Positions 18,201-26,146 of a stretch of 64,000 nucleotides of DNA are shown here, one piece after another. The DNA comes from CBDDIP01 sp965279405 (lineage in GTDB: Bacteria; Actinomycetota; Acidimicrobiia; Acidimicrobiales; Ilumatobacteraceae), in assembly GCA_965279405.1 (NCBI GenBank), contig OZ257157.1, positions 4,340,001 to 4,404,000 of the forward strand, read 5' to 3'. A program made the translations under genes and the position numbers. The notes beneath the pieces are model-generated. The model did not search any database. It was given only the letters and a program-made list of their open reading frames with translations, and had not been told where the DNA came from. How positions within the stretch are numbered: the stretch's first letter is position 1; each line of letters opens with the position of its first letter.

Positions 18201-18214
18201 ACGTGCTGGTCTGA
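15212..18214 (+). CDS. Secreted S8 family subtilisin-like serine peptidase
   Basis: A 1000-residue exported protease. A Sec signal peptide ends near GSTGAAPA, followed by an inhibitor I9-type propeptide (SYIVVLTADPL to about residue 140). The catalytic triad is intact: Asp in GVIDSGIW (about residue 187), His in GHGTHTAS (about 263) and Ser in GTSMSSPQVAG (about 580). A protease-associated domain (about residues 420-500) is inserted between His and Ser. After the catalytic domain come a fibronectin-III-like segment and a PPC-like beta domain with PGDLDLDLYLFDGDG. The GTG start at 15212 follows the Shine-Dalgarno AGGGAGGGA (15197-15205); the upstream open frame lacks a signal peptide start. 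Confidence 0.92.
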   Translation: MKKWMAVAGIGAFALTCLPIGSTGAAPADDPAGAPTKDVPVSDTGSYIVVLTADPLVPTIAPELLGTPAAEAKADALDASHDQVLREVGASTKTKVQDFTNAVNGFSAILSHEAAERLAGNPKVALVIPDVLRTTSSAGSAAGGGGSWWDANDDASTASYLGISGRNGLWSKGINGTGVTVGVIDSGIWPEQPMFADDGSLAPHAALDSSERSACAFGSAVAGDAPFTCNNKLVGARSFLDTYGALTGFGPGEYGTARDDEGHGTHTASTAAGNANVRATIFGRYVGTTSGIAPKAQIIAYKALGALGGYTSDIMAAIDQAIADGVDVINYSVGGGPSLIGGDAIEYLFAADAGIWVATSAGNDGPGASTIGGPADVPWVTAVGANTQKHFYEGSIRLDNGQTFKGSSITRGTNKLAIVDAGTAGSELCIPGDLNPAKVAGKIVLCRRGGNGRIDKSLAVFQAGGAGMILYNNTNDDNLFSDNFFVPTVMVDNSVGLKVKSYIAKTRTPKATLVTGNISTWQPAPSMTIFSSRGPNPTAESIIKPDITAPGLQILAGNTPMPSGDTQPSGQLFQAIAGTSMSSPQVAGIYALMRQVHPDWSSAAAKSALMTTANTKVVDNNRKTQAGPFAMGAGEAAPGKPGQKNTPFDPGIIYDAGTFDYLGFGCDTEPLLLAFVGFDPVQACAQLADLGVPTRAIDLNYPSIGVSQLAGSETIIRTITSVASKKITLKADVKAPKGYKVTVSPSTITLQPGESATFSMSIVNNGKGTPGEWRDGSLTWRGSGYAARSAIAVKGTQLAAPAEVDGAGATGTAAIPLKFGYTGTYAPAVFGLVPSAPITGTIDQDPDATFPSGDDGSGVDLIPIHIAGSAYFRLKIVVPGDLDLDLYLFDGDGNLVAQSTSAGTDEQIDLVTPADGDYTLAVHGWAVPAPATPYSIDKWDVPLTGGGSLAVVPPVPTAVTASSATLTVGWSGLAAGEYLGAVIHTDGTLWIGVTAVDVLV

Positions 18215-18234
18215 AGTGCACGATCCTGATCGCA

Positions 18235-18267
18235 CGAGCGGGGGCCGGTTTCACCGGCTCCCGCTCG
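18235..18267 (+). terminator. Hairpin terminator after the subtilase gene
   Basis: Arms 18235-18248 and 18254-18267 form a 14-bp GC-rich stem (one G-U pair) with a 5-nt loop TTTCA. No U-run follows. Confidence 0.6.
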
Positions 18268-18272
18268 TCGGT

Positions 18273-18278
18273 TAGGTT
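18273..18278 (+). promoter_or_regulatory. Candidate -10 element of the phosphoribosyltransferase gene
   Basis: TAGGTT directly after the terminator hairpin, about 42 bases before the GTG at 18320. AGAAGGG (18304-18310) could serve as a Shine-Dalgarno. Confidence 0.4.
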
Positions 18279-18319
18279 GCTCGGGCAGGCAGATCGAGCA
18301 GCAGAAGGGTCGGTACGCG

Positions 18320-18814
18320 GTGTCCAACGAGCGCGAAGTCTTGACGTGGGAGCTGTTCGGTTCAGCCACCCGCGAGATCGCCCAGATGGTGGCCGACGAC
18401 TACGAGCCCGACATGATCCTGTCGATCGCGCGCGGCGGTCTGCTCATCGGTGGCGCCTTGGGCTACGCGCTGTCGGTGAAGAACGTGTACACGATGAACG
18501 TCGAGTTCTACACGGGTGTCGACGAGCGCCTCGAGGTGCCACGGATCCTGCCGCCGGCTCCCGACTTCGTCGATCTCGGTGACGCCCGCATCCTGATCGC
18601 CGACGACGTGGCCGACACTGGGCACACGTTGCGCAGCGTCCAACAGTTCTGCGAGGGCAAGGTCGGCGAGGTGCGCACCGCAGTCCTGTACGAGAAGTCG
18701 CACTCGGTCGTGCAGTGCGACTACGTGTGGAAGCGCACCGACATGTGGATCAACTTCCCCTGGAGCGACAAGCCCCCCGTCGCCAAGCGCGACTGGTCCG
18801 TCGCCGACGCCTGA
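18320..18814 (+). CDS. Phosphoribosyltransferase, purine type
   Basis: A 164-residue type I phosphoribosyltransferase. The PRPP-binding loop ILIADDVADTGHTL lies near residue 90 and the second loop SIARGGLLIGG near residue 34. The C-terminal region (KRTDMWINFPWSDKPPV) resembles the hood of xanthine/hypoxanthine-guanine salvage enzymes of the COG2236 group. It would attach ribose-5-phosphate to a free base. Its position between a xanthine dehydrogenase-type enzyme and later N-catabolic genes fits purine handling, but the base is not fixed by sequence. GTG start. The gene converges on the superoxide dismutase gene with 6 bases between stops. Confidence 0.82.
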   Translation: MSNEREVLTWELFGSATREIAQMVADDYEPDMILSIARGGLLIGGALGYALSVKNVYTMNVEFYTGVDERLEVPRILPPAPDFVDLGDARILIADDVADTGHTLRSVQQFCEGKVGEVRTAVLYEKSHSVVQCDYVWKRTDMWINFPWSDKPPVAKRDWSVADA

Positions 18815-18820
18815 TCGCCC

Positions 18821-19420
18821 TCAGATCGCGTCGGCCAATCGGGCGGCGACGTCGGGCCAGTGGATGATGTTCCAGATGGCGGTGACGTAGTCGGCACGGC
18901 GGTTCTCGTACTGCAGGTAGTAGGCGTGCTCCCAGGCGTCGATGGCCAGGATCGGCACGACGCCGAGGGTGGTGTTCTGGTGGTGCACCTCGAGCTGCTC
19001 GATGATCAGCCGCTGGCCGAGCGGCTCGTACGACAGCAGCCCCCAACCGGAACCCTGGACGAGCGTGGTCACCTGCGAGAACTGCGCCTGGAAGGCGTCG
19101 AACGAGCCGAACTGGTCGTCGATCGCCGCAGCGAGCTCGCCCTCGGGACGACCACCACCGTCGGGCGACAGGTTGGTCCAGTACATCGAGTGCAGCACGT
19201 GACCGCCGAGGTTGAAGGCGAGCGCCTTCTCCAGCCCGACGATCGCACCGAAGTCGTTGGCCTCGCGCGCCGCGGCGATCTTGTCGAGCGTGGTGTTCGC
19301 TCCGGCGACGTACGCGGCGTGGTGCTTGCCGTGGTGCAGCTCGACGATCTTGGCGCTGAGGTGCGGCTCCAACGCCCCCGGCTCGTAGTCCAGCTCGGGC
19401 AGTTCGTACGGCGCGCTCAT
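18821..19420 (-). CDS. Superoxide dismutase, Fe/Mn family
   Basis: A 199-residue cytoplasmic Fe/Mn superoxide dismutase converting superoxide to H2O2 and O2. The four metal ligands are visible: His29 in ELHHGKHH, a second His in GGHVLHSMYW, and Asp and His in DAWEHAYY. The length is normal. NLSPDGGG is of the form common in Mn or cambialistic enzymes, but metal choice is not certain. The start is ATG 19420, placed 7 nt from a TACCGT hexamer. The longer open frame extending to 20221 is an accident of high GC. Confidence 0.95.
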   Translation of the reverse strand: MSAPYELPELDYEPGALEPHLSAKIVELHHGKHHAAYVAGANTTLDKIAAAREANDFGAIVGLEKALAFNLGGHVLHSMYWTNLSPDGGGRPEGELAAAIDDQFGSFDAFQAQFSQVTTLVQGSGWGLLSYEPLGQRLIIEQLEVHHQNTTLGVVPILAIDAWEHAYYLQYENRRADYVTAIWNIIHWPDVAARLADAI

Positions 19421-19427
19421 GCCGTGA

Positions 19428-19433
19428 ACGGTA
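19428..19433 (-). promoter_or_regulatory. -10 element of a leaderless promoter for superoxide dismutase
   Basis: TACCGT on the minus strand, 7 nt from the ATG at 19420; no Shine-Dalgarno. Confidence 0.6.
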
Positions 19434-19449
19434 CTCCCGATGCGTCGAG

Positions 19450-21006
19450 CTAGGAACGGGCGAGCACGGTGAGGGCGGTGTTGCGGCCGCTGGCGCCCCA
19501 CACACCGGCGCCGGGGAAGGTGGCCGCGCCGGTGAGGTACAGGCCCTCGACGGGCGTCTCGTAGCGGGTCAGCTCCGGGTTCTTGTTGCGCAGCGCGGCC
19601 AGCGGCCCGCCGGCGAAGCTCGTCGCGTGGCCGTGCGGCAGGTGGAACTCGCGCTCGTAGCGATCGGGGGTCATCGCCCGCCACTCGCCGAGCGAGTCCA
19701 TGAAGCCGGGACCGACGAGCGTGGCGAACTGCTCCAGCCAACGTCGTGGCTCCGAGCTGTCGGTCCACCCGCCGCGCAACCCGTACGGCGTGTACAGCGC
19801 TTCCAGGCTGAGCACGTGCTTGCCCGACGACAGCCCCATGGACGGGTCGAGCACGGTCGGCAGGTTGACGAGCATCGCCGGCTGATCGAGCACCGCACCC
19901 TGTTGCATCAGCGCGTGGCCACGATGCATGTCGGCCAGCGGGGGAGCGACGATCGCGGTCGCCCCCATCATCGCCGCAGTGCCGCGATCGCCGAGCGCGT
20001 TCAGCACGGGGACGTCGTCGACGATGGCGTCGATCTTCGATTCGTAGCCGTCGTCGTGAGGGATCGCTCGCCACCGCTCGACCAGGTCGCGGGCCTGCGG
20101 CGGGGGATTGGTCAGCCAGGCCAGGAACGTGTCGTGCGGGTTGCAGGCCGACACGACCACGGTGGCCGTCACCTCGGTGCCGTCGTCCAGGCTGACGCCG
20201 CGCACCCGCGGCCCTTCGCACGTGATCGCCGTGACCTTGGTCGACAGACGCAGCTCACCGCCGGACGCGACGAACGACTTCTGCAGCGTGTCGGGGACCA
20301 TGCCACTGCCGCCGATCGGTCGACCGAGCCGGCCGACGTGGCGGATCGCGTACGTCAGCGCGCCGAGGCCGCTGCCCGGCGTCTCCGGCGAGATGCCCCA
20401 CACCATCGGCCCGGTGGCCATGGCCGGGCCGCGCAGTGCTTCGGCGGTGAAGAACTCGCGCATGATGTCGGCCGCGCTCCGGCGGCTCCACCGCAGCAGC
20501 GTGCTCACGCCACGCCCGCGCCTGGACAGCACCTTGCGGCCGATGCCGCGGATGGTCGGCGGGTCGTTGGCGGCGTCGAAGATCATCCGCACCGCGGGCA
20601 TCGCCGCGGCGACGTAGCGGCGGTAACCGTCGATCTCGCCCGGGTACGTGCGACCGAGCTCGTCGATCGTGGCATCGAGGTCGTGATGACCGAGCCACGC
20701 GGGACCACCGGCCCACGACATGTTGATCCCGGCCGGCTCGACGTCGATGTAGCGCAGGCCGTGGCCGGCCAACCCGAGCTCGTCGATCACCGGCGTGGTG
20801 CGGAACGTGATGTGGTCGCAGTTGCAGATGTTGACCATCGCCCCACCGAAGGCCTCGGTCGCGGCGGTGCCACCGACGCCGTCGCGCGCTTCGATCAGCA
20901 ACGTGCGCCGGCCGGCCTTGGCGAGGTACGCCGCGCAGACCAACCCGTTGTGGCCGGCACCGATCACGATCGCGTCGTAGTCGTTGGCGGAGCTGTTCGT
21001 CGGCAT
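19450..21006 (-). CDS. FAD-dependent oxidoreductase, phytoene desaturase-like
   Basis: A 518-residue flavoprotein of the CrtI/amine-oxidase superfamily. The dinucleotide-binding motif AIVIGAGHNGLVCAAYLAKAG starts at residue 12 and is followed by the GGT-type segment DGVGGTAATEAFGG. The C-terminal FAD contact is GLYLTGAATFPGAGVWGASG. Relatives include carotenoid desaturases and a large group of NAD(P)/FAD oxidoreductases with unknown substrates. No crtB or other carotenoid gene is present in the window, so a carotenoid role is not supported here. The start at MPTNSS (21006) is preferred; the upstream extension is non-coding in character and overlaps the divergent creatininase gene. Confidence 0.82.
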   Translation of the reverse strand: MPTNSSANDYDAIVIGAGHNGLVCAAYLAKAGRRTLLIEARDGVGGTAATEAFGGAMVNICNCDHITFRTTPVIDELGLAGHGLRYIDVEPAGINMSWAGGPAWLGHHDLDATIDELGRTYPGEIDGYRRYVAAAMPAVRMIFDAANDPPTIRGIGRKVLSRRGRGVSTLLRWSRRSAADIMREFFTAEALRGPAMATGPMVWGISPETPGSGLGALTYAIRHVGRLGRPIGGSGMVPDTLQKSFVASGGELRLSTKVTAITCEGPRVRGVSLDDGTEVTATVVVSACNPHDTFLAWLTNPPPQARDLVERWRAIPHDDGYESKIDAIVDDVPVLNALGDRGTAAMMGATAIVAPPLADMHRGHALMQQGAVLDQPAMLVNLPTVLDPSMGLSSGKHVLSLEALYTPYGLRGGWTDSSEPRRWLEQFATLVGPGFMDSLGEWRAMTPDRYEREFHLPHGHATSFAGGPLAALRNKNPELTRYETPVEGLYLTGAATFPGAGVWGASGRNTALTVLARS

Positions 21007-21040
21007 CGGCTCATTCTGTCCTGGCGCGTGGTCGCGGCAG

Positions 21041-21046
21041 TAACGT
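21041..21046 (+). promoter_or_regulatory. -10 element of a leaderless promoter for the creatininase-family gene
   Basis: TAACGT with 6 nt to the GTG at 21053 and no Shine-Dalgarno; supports the GTG start. Confidence 0.55.
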
Positions 21047-21052
21047 GCGCTC

Positions 21053-21826
21053 GTGACGCACCGATCGTTCGCCGACCTGCGCGGTCCTGAGGTGGGCGCC
21101 CGCCTCACCGAGCACAGCATCCTGGTCCAGCCGCTGGGCGCGATCGAGCAGCACGGTCCGCACCTGCCGCTGTCGACCGACTCCGTGGTCGCCACCGCGG
21201 TGGCCGAAGCAACCATCGACGATGTCGGCGACGAGCTCGACGCGTGGCTGCTGCCGACGCTGCAGTACACGAAGTCCAACGAACACGCCTGGTCGCCCGG
21301 GACGGTGTGGCTGAGTGCGACGACGTTGCTGGCCGTGCTCGACGACATCGGGCGCTGCATCGCCACCACGCCGGCCAAGCGGTTGGTGTTCCTCAACGGT
21401 CACGGCGGCAACAGCGCGCTGCTCGGCGTGGCGCTGCGCGAGATCCGCCTCAACCACGGGTTGATGACGTTCCTCACCCACCCCGGCATGCCAGCCGACC
21501 AGGGCGGCGTGTCGCCGGCCGCGGAGCTCGGGATGGGCGTGCACGGTGGCATCGACGAGACCTCGATCATGCTCCACCTGGCGCCCGAGCTCGTCGACCT
21601 GTCGAACGTCGAGCGGCGCGTGCCGGAGAAGCTGGCCGACAACACGCACGTGCGCTTCGGTGGGCGAGTGAGCTTCGGCTGGTTGAGCAACGACTTCTTC
21701 CCGGATGGGTACATCGGCGATCCCACCCAGGCGGACCCGACGCTCGGCAAGACCCTCTTCGAGGGTGCGGTGCGCAACTTCGGCGACGCGCTGCGAGAAG
21801 TGGCGACCTTTGACTTCGGGCGATGA
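21053..21826 (+). CDS. Creatininase family protein
   Basis: A 257-residue metal-dependent amidohydrolase of the creatininase fold. Metal ligands are visible in PLGAIEQHGPHLPLSTD (Glu, His, Asp), in LNGHGGNS (His) and in HGGIDETS (Glu). The family includes creatinine amidohydrolase and enzymes of riboflavin/F420 and mycofactocin metabolism. There are no mycofactocin genes nearby, while a carbamoylase-type amidase follows 20 bases downstream, which favours a cyclic-amide or ureide substrate. The GTG start is fixed by the upstream TAACGT. Likely an operon with the next gene. Confidence 0.82.
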   Translation: MTHRSFADLRGPEVGARLTEHSILVQPLGAIEQHGPHLPLSTDSVVATAVAEATIDDVGDELDAWLLPTLQYTKSNEHAWSPGTVWLSATTLLAVLDDIGRCIATTPAKRLVFLNGHGGNSALLGVALREIRLNHGLMTFLTHPGMPADQGGVSPAAELGMGVHGGIDETSIMLHLAPELVDLSNVERRVPEKLADNTHVRFGGRVSFGWLSNDFFPDGYIGDPTQADPTLGKTLFEGAVRNFGDALREVATFDFGR

Positions 21827-21845
21827 CGGGCGACTTCGGACGCTG

Positions 21846-23102
21846 ATGGACGCGCACGACGACCTGCGCGTCGACGGCGAACGGCTGTGGCAGCGGCTGG
21901 AGGCGTTGGGCGAGATCGGTGCCGTGCTCGGGCCGAACGGCGAGCGCGGCTGTGCTCGACTCGCGCTCACCGATGCCGACCGCGACGGACGCGACCTCGT
22001 GACGGCGTGGATGCACGACCTCGGGCTGTCGGTGACCATCGACGCCATCGGCAACGTGGTCGGCGTGCGTGCCGGCACCGACCCCGATGCGGCACCGGTG
22101 ATGACCGGTTCACACATCGACACGGTGCGCACCGGTGGCCGCTTCGACGGCAACCTCGGCGTGCTCGCCGGGCTCGAGGTGATCGAGACCCTGGAGCAGC
22201 ACGGCGTGCAGACCCGTCATCCGATCGCCGTCGGGTTCTTCACCGACGAGGAGGGTGCCCGCTTCGCCCCGGACATGCTCGGCAGCCTCGTCTTCGTCGG
22301 TGGGCTGGCGTTGGAGGAGGCGCTCGACGCGCGTGCGGCCGACGACGGCAGCCGGCTCGGCGACGAGCTCACTCGCATCGGCTACGCCGGGCCGACACCG
22401 TGCCCGTCCGCGCTCGTCCCACATGCCTACGTCGAGCTGCACATCGAGCAGGGGCCGGTGCTGGAGGACGAGGGCATCACCATCGGCGCGGTGACGGGCG
22501 TGCAGGGCATCTCCTGGACGGAGGTGCACGTCGTCGGCCAGTCGGCACACGCCGGCACGACGCCGATGCGTCTCCGCCACGATCCCGGCTACGTCGCCGC
22601 GCAGATCGTCACGTTCGTGCGCGGCATCACCGCCGAGCTCGGCGGCACGCAGGTCGGCACGGTCGGGCGCTGCGAGCTGACGCCCAACCTCGTCAACGTC
22701 GTGCCCAGCGAGGCAGTGCTCACCGTCGACCTGCGCAACACCGACGAGACCGTGTTGCAACGCGCCGAGGCGATGCTCCACGCCCGTCTCGACGAGCTCG
22801 CCGCCGCCGAGGGCGTCACCATCTCCACCCACACGTTGGCCCGCTTCGAGCCGGTCGAGTTCGACCCGGCGATGATCGGTCGCGTCGAAGCCGTCGCGCA
22901 GCGCCTCGGGCACACCACGCGGCGGATGCCGTCCGGTGCCGGCCACGACGCACAGATGCTCGCCCGCGTCTGCCCGACGTCGATGATCTTCGTACCGAGC
23001 GTCAACGGCCTCTCGCACAACATCGCCGAGCACACCAGCCCGGTCGACGTCACGGCCGGGGCCGACGTGCTCCTCCAGGTGATCCTGGAGTGCGCCACCT
23101 GA
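21846..23102 (+). CDS. Zn-dependent hydantoinase/carbamoylase family amidase
   Basis: A 418-residue M20-like amidase related to allantoate amidohydrolase and N-carbamoyl-L-amino-acid hydrolase. These split a carbamoyl group from an amino acid or ureide, releasing ammonia and CO2. Metal-site motifs are GSHIDTV, TDEEGARF and HIEQGPVLE; the dimer-bridging GQSAHAGTTPM and the late PSGAGHDAQML and SHNIAEHTSP are all intact. ATG 21846 lies 20 bases after the creatininase-family stop. Read with its neighbour it could complete the opening and hydrolysis of a cyclic ureide. Confidence 0.88.
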   Translation: MDAHDDLRVDGERLWQRLEALGEIGAVLGPNGERGCARLALTDADRDGRDLVTAWMHDLGLSVTIDAIGNVVGVRAGTDPDAAPVMTGSHIDTVRTGGRFDGNLGVLAGLEVIETLEQHGVQTRHPIAVGFFTDEEGARFAPDMLGSLVFVGGLALEEALDARAADDGSRLGDELTRIGYAGPTPCPSALVPHAYVELHIEQGPVLEDEGITIGAVTGVQGISWTEVHVVGQSAHAGTTPMRLRHDPGYVAAQIVTFVRGITAELGGTQVGTVGRCELTPNLVNVVPSEAVLTVDLRNTDETVLQRAEAMLHARLDELAAAEGVTISTHTLARFEPVEFDPAMIGRVEAVAQRLGHTTRRMPSGAGHDAQMLARVCPTSMIFVPSVNGLSHNIAEHTSPVDVTAGADVLLQVILECAT

Positions 23103-23109
23103 AAACGAC

Positions 23110-23137
23110 GAGAGCGCCGGCCGAAGCCGGCGCTCTC
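23110..23137. terminator. Bidirectional hairpin terminator between convergent operons
   Basis: Perfect 12-bp stem GAGAGCGCCGGC / GCCGGCGCTCTC with loop CGAA. On the minus strand it is followed by GTCGTTTTC, a short U-run, so it best serves the importer operon; the plus-strand side lacks Us. Confidence 0.75.
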
Positions 23138-23162
23138 GCACACGTTTCGTGAAGCGGATCGG

Positions 23163-24314
23163 TTAGACGCCGATGTCCGGATCGATGAACTTGTTGGTGA
23201 CGATGTCTTCGGCCTTCACGCCGTCCTTGGGCGGGGTGCCCTGGGCGGTGTACACCGGGATCGCGAGCGCGATGAGCGCGTTCACCCGGTCGAGGTCGAA
23301 GTTGCCGACCGTCTTGTCCGGACCGTTGGCGACCAGGCCGTCGGACTTGATCGTGGCGACGCCGTAGTCGGCGGCACCAGCCGTGTAGGTCCAGCCGAAG
23401 TCACCACCGAAGCTGTCGACCGCCGCCAGGATGATGGCGTTGGTCCGAGCGGGACTGTTGATGTAGTCGACGCTCGCCTGCTGGATGATCGGCACCAGCT
23501 TGGTGAAGCACGCCGAGTACTTCTCGATGTTCCCCGGCTTGGTGGCGATCGACTCGGCGTAGTTCTCCCAGCCGGCGTCGTTGATGTACTCGTACTTCAC
23601 CGGCTTGCCCCAGTCGGTGAGCTCCTTCTCGTAGAGGTACGGCTCAGCGGAGCCGAAGCCCTGCTGCGCTGCCTTGCCCTCGTCGGCGATGAAGAGGCTC
23701 GGATCACCCTGGTAGGAGCCGTCGACCTGGTCCTTGGACAGGATGCCCGACGACGTGAAGTAGTCCATGTAGGCCGCGCCACCGAAGTAACGCACCTTGA
23801 CCTTGGCAGCGCCGAGGTCGGCGATGCCCTTCACGTCGGGGTACGTGGCCGGATCCCACATGATCATCTGCGGGTTCTTCTCGAACCCGGATTCGATCGC
23901 GACGGTGGGGAATTCCTCCGAGTACTGGATGGCCTCGTCGGTGTACACGTAGCCGAGCAGGATGTTGTCGTCCTGGTACATCAAAGTGGTCACGGGCTGG
24001 AAGTTCTGGGCGCCACCACCGGACTGGATCTTGATCTTCACGCCGGTGTCGTTGCCCTTGGAGTCGATGAGCGGACCCTCGACGAACGCCTTCGACTTGT
24101 CGACCGTGTAGCCCTCGCCGACCATCTGGTACAGGAAGCCGTGCTCGGCCTCCGGCATCCAGTCGGTCTGGATCGTCACCGTTGCCGGGCAGTCGCCGGA
24201 GAGGCTGCCGGCCCCGCCGCCGTCGGACTTCTTCTCGTCGCTGCCACATGCCCCGAGGGCGAGGGCGGCGATCACCGGCAGGGTCAGCAGCGTCTTGCTG
24301 CGTCGGTGTTGCAT
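23163..24314 (-). CDS. Lipoprotein substrate-binding protein of an SsuA/ThiY-like ABC importer
   Basis: A 383-residue extracytoplasmic binding protein with lipobox ALALG-AC (Cys near residue 23) and a short Gly/Asp linker. The mature domain begins ATVTIQTDWMPEAEHG, the NMT1/ThiY-type opening in which the tryptophan often stacks on a ring or sulfonate ligand. It is encoded last in a six-gene minus-strand run and has its own Shine-Dalgarno (AGGAG), suggesting high expression. Relatives bind nitrate, taurine, aromatic sulfonates, or hydroxymethylpyrimidine; the pairing here with ring-acting enzymes favours a heterocycle, but that is inference. Confidence 0.85.
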   Translation of the reverse strand: MQHRRSKTLLTLPVIAALALGACGSDEKKSDGGGAGSLSGDCPATVTIQTDWMPEAEHGFLYQMVGEGYTVDKSKAFVEGPLIDSKGNDTGVKIKIQSGGGAQNFQPVTTLMYQDDNILLGYVYTDEAIQYSEEFPTVAIESGFEKNPQMIMWDPATYPDVKGIADLGAAKVKVRYFGGAAYMDYFTSSGILSKDQVDGSYQGDPSLFIADEGKAAQQGFGSAEPYLYEKELTDWGKPVKYEYINDAGWENYAESIATKPGNIEKYSACFTKLVPIIQQASVDYINSPARTNAIILAAVDSFGGDFGWTYTAGAADYGVATIKSDGLVANGPDKTVGNFDLDRVNALIALAIPVYTAQGTPPKDGVKAEDIVTNKFIDPDIGV

Positions 24315-24392
24315 GGATTGCTCCTTTGTTGGTTGTTCACGCTGGATCAGGAGACGGCGAACCGTCTCGGTGGATGGAGACCTTCGAGCACG

Positions 24393-25301
24393 TCAGCCGG
24401 AACGGCGAGTGCTCTCGTACCAGTGTCCGACGACGAGCTTGGCGATGAAGCTGAAGACGAAGAAGACCACGATGCCGAGCCCGGCGGCGGTGAGCAGCCC
24501 GCCGTAGACGAGCGGGTAGCGGCCCTTCTGGCGGAACTGCTCCATGATGATCCCGAGCCCGGGCTTCTCGCCCTGGCGGAAGAACTGCTCGCCGACGACG
24601 GCGCCGATCACCGAGAGGCCGGCCGAGATCCGAAAGCCGGTGAAGATCGCCGGCATCGCCGCGGGGAACTGCAGCCGGAACAGGCGGGTGAAGCTGCCGG
24701 CGCTGCGCAACGTGAACAGCTCGTGCTGTCCGACGTCGGCGGACGTCAGCCCGAACAGCGTGTTGGTGACGATCGGGAAGATGGAGATCATCACGCAGAC
24801 GAAGACGCGTGACTGCATGCCGCCGCCGTAGATCGAGTAGATGATCGGGACGATCGCCAGGACGGGGATGGCCTGCAACGCCACGAGGTACGGGAAGATC
24901 GAGCGCTCTGCCCATCTCGCCTGGGCCATCAGCACGGCGAGTGCGATGCCGAACACGATCGTGATGAACAGGCCGAGCAGCGCGGCGTACGCCGTCCAGC
25001 CGAGCCCGGCGATGAGCTGTCCGCGGACGGTGGCGTTCTCGATGAACGACTTGTTGATGACGGTGGCCGGCGAGGGCACGAGGAAGCCCGGCTTGTCGAA
25101 GAACCGGCGCATGCCGTCGCGATGCATGTACTCCCACAGCGCGAGGAACAGCCCGAGCAGGACGATCGGGCCGATGACGCGACTCCACTCGAACTTCGTC
25201 GTGGACGTCACCGGGGGCGGGGCGTCGAGGCGGTCGATGTCGCTGACGTCGTCCTCGCCGGCCGAGGTGGATCCGATGTCGGTGGTGCTGCTGGTGGTCA
25301 C
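24393..25301 (-). CDS. ABC importer permease, SsuC/TauC/ThiX type
   Basis: A 302-residue inner-membrane permease with about six transmembrane helices after a 45-residue acidic cytoplasmic N-terminus. The BPD-type coupling loop lies around FTLRSAGSFTRLFRLQFPAAMP. It pairs with the ATPase encoded immediately upstream and the binding protein downstream. The start is GTG 25301, overlapping the ATPase stop (GTGA), which indicates translational coupling. The open frame continuing upstream to 25793 is the shadow of the ATPase gene. Confidence 0.88.
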   Translation of the reverse strand: MTTSSTTDIGSTSAGEDDVSDIDRLDAPPPVTSTTKFEWSRVIGPIVLLGLFLALWEYMHRDGMRRFFDKPGFLVPSPATVINKSFIENATVRGQLIAGLGWTAYAALLGLFITIVFGIALAVLMAQARWAERSIFPYLVALQAIPVLAIVPIIYSIYGGGMQSRVFVCVMISIFPIVTNTLFGLTSADVGQHELFTLRSAGSFTRLFRLQFPAAMPAIFTGFRISAGLSVIGAVVGEQFFRQGEKPGLGIIMEQFRQKGRYPLVYGGLLTAAGLGIVVFFVFSFIAKLVVGHWYESTRRSG

Positions 25302-26086
25302 GAGTGCGCACCTCGGAGGGCGTGGGAGATCTCGCCGGCGAGCTGGGCGAACTGCGGATCGAAGCGGAGATCGGGAGACCGCGGGTACTCGAACGGGACG
25401 CGGAATTCGGCGATGATCCGGCCGGGACGCGCGCTCATGACGAGGATGCGGGTCGACAGGAACACCGCCTCGCTGATCGAGTGGGTGATGAACAGCCCGG
25501 CGAAGCCCTTGCGTTGGAAGAGCGAGATCACCTCGTCGTTCAGCCGCTCGCGAGTGATCTCGTCGACGGCGCCGAACGGCTCGTCGAACAGGAAGACCTT
25601 CGGATCGAGCACGAGGCTCCTGGCGAGTGAGGCGCGCATCTTCATGCCACCCGACAGCTGCTTGGGGTACTTGCGTTCGAACCCGGACAGGCCGACGAGC
25701 TGGATGTTCTCCGTGGCCCGGGCGAGTCGTTCCGGCTTGGGCATGCCCTCGAGCTCGGCCAGCAGCTCGACGTTGCGCAGCACGTTGCGCCACGGCAGCA
25801 ACGTGGCGTCCTGGAAGACGTACCCGAGCGCGGCCCGGTCGACGGTGACCGACCCGGTGGTCGGCTGGTTGAGACCGGAGGCGATCCGCAGGAGCGTGCT
25901 CTTGCCACAGCCGGACGGACCGACCACGGTGACGAACTCGCCCGGCTTGACGTCGAACGTGTTCTCGGCGAGTGCATGGGTGCCGTCGGGGAAGACCATC
26001 GACACGCCGTTGAAGCTCAACGCGGGGCCTGCGGCAACCGCGCCGGTGCCGGTGCTCATCGACGAGGATGCGTCAATTGCGGTCAT
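25298..26086 (-). CDS. ABC importer ATPase, SsuB/TauB/ThiZ type
   Basis: A 262-residue cytoplasmic ATPase. Walker A is GPSGCGKST, the Q-loop region is VFQDATLLPW, the signature is LSGGMKMRA and Walker B is VFLFDEPFGAVD, all close to the nitrate/sulfonate/taurine class. MTAID (26086) is chosen because GAAGG lies 8 bases before it; a second ATG two codons upstream is also possible. The stop overlaps the permease start by 4 bases. Confidence 0.9.
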   Translation of the reverse strand: MTAIDASSSMSTGTGAVAAGPALSFNGVSMVFPDGTHALAENTFDVKPGEFVTVVGPSGCGKSTLLRIASGLNQPTTGSVTVDRAALGYVFQDATLLPWRNVLRNVELLAELEGMPKPERLARATENIQLVGLSGFERKYPKQLSGGMKMRASLARSLVLDPKVFLFDEPFGAVDEITRERLNDEVISLFQRKGFAGLFITHSISEAVFLSTRILVMSARPGRIIAEFRVPFEYPRSPDLRFDPQFAQLAGEISHALRGAHS

Positions 26087-26146
26087 GGGCATGTCCTTCG
26101 CAGTTCAGTCCCGCCGGATCGTCGTGCAGGTGGTTCATCTGCTTCA

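Noticed and set aside
15122..18235. A 1037-codon open frame antisense to the subtilase gene
   Set aside because: It mirrors the codon structure of the real gene, has no recognisable domain and is a by-product of high GC. The sense strand has signal peptide, propeptide and catalytic triad.
19450..21006. Carotenoid biosynthesis (phytoene desaturase) assignment
   Set aside because: The fold matches, but there is no phytoene synthase or other carotenoid gene nearby, so only the superfamily is stated.
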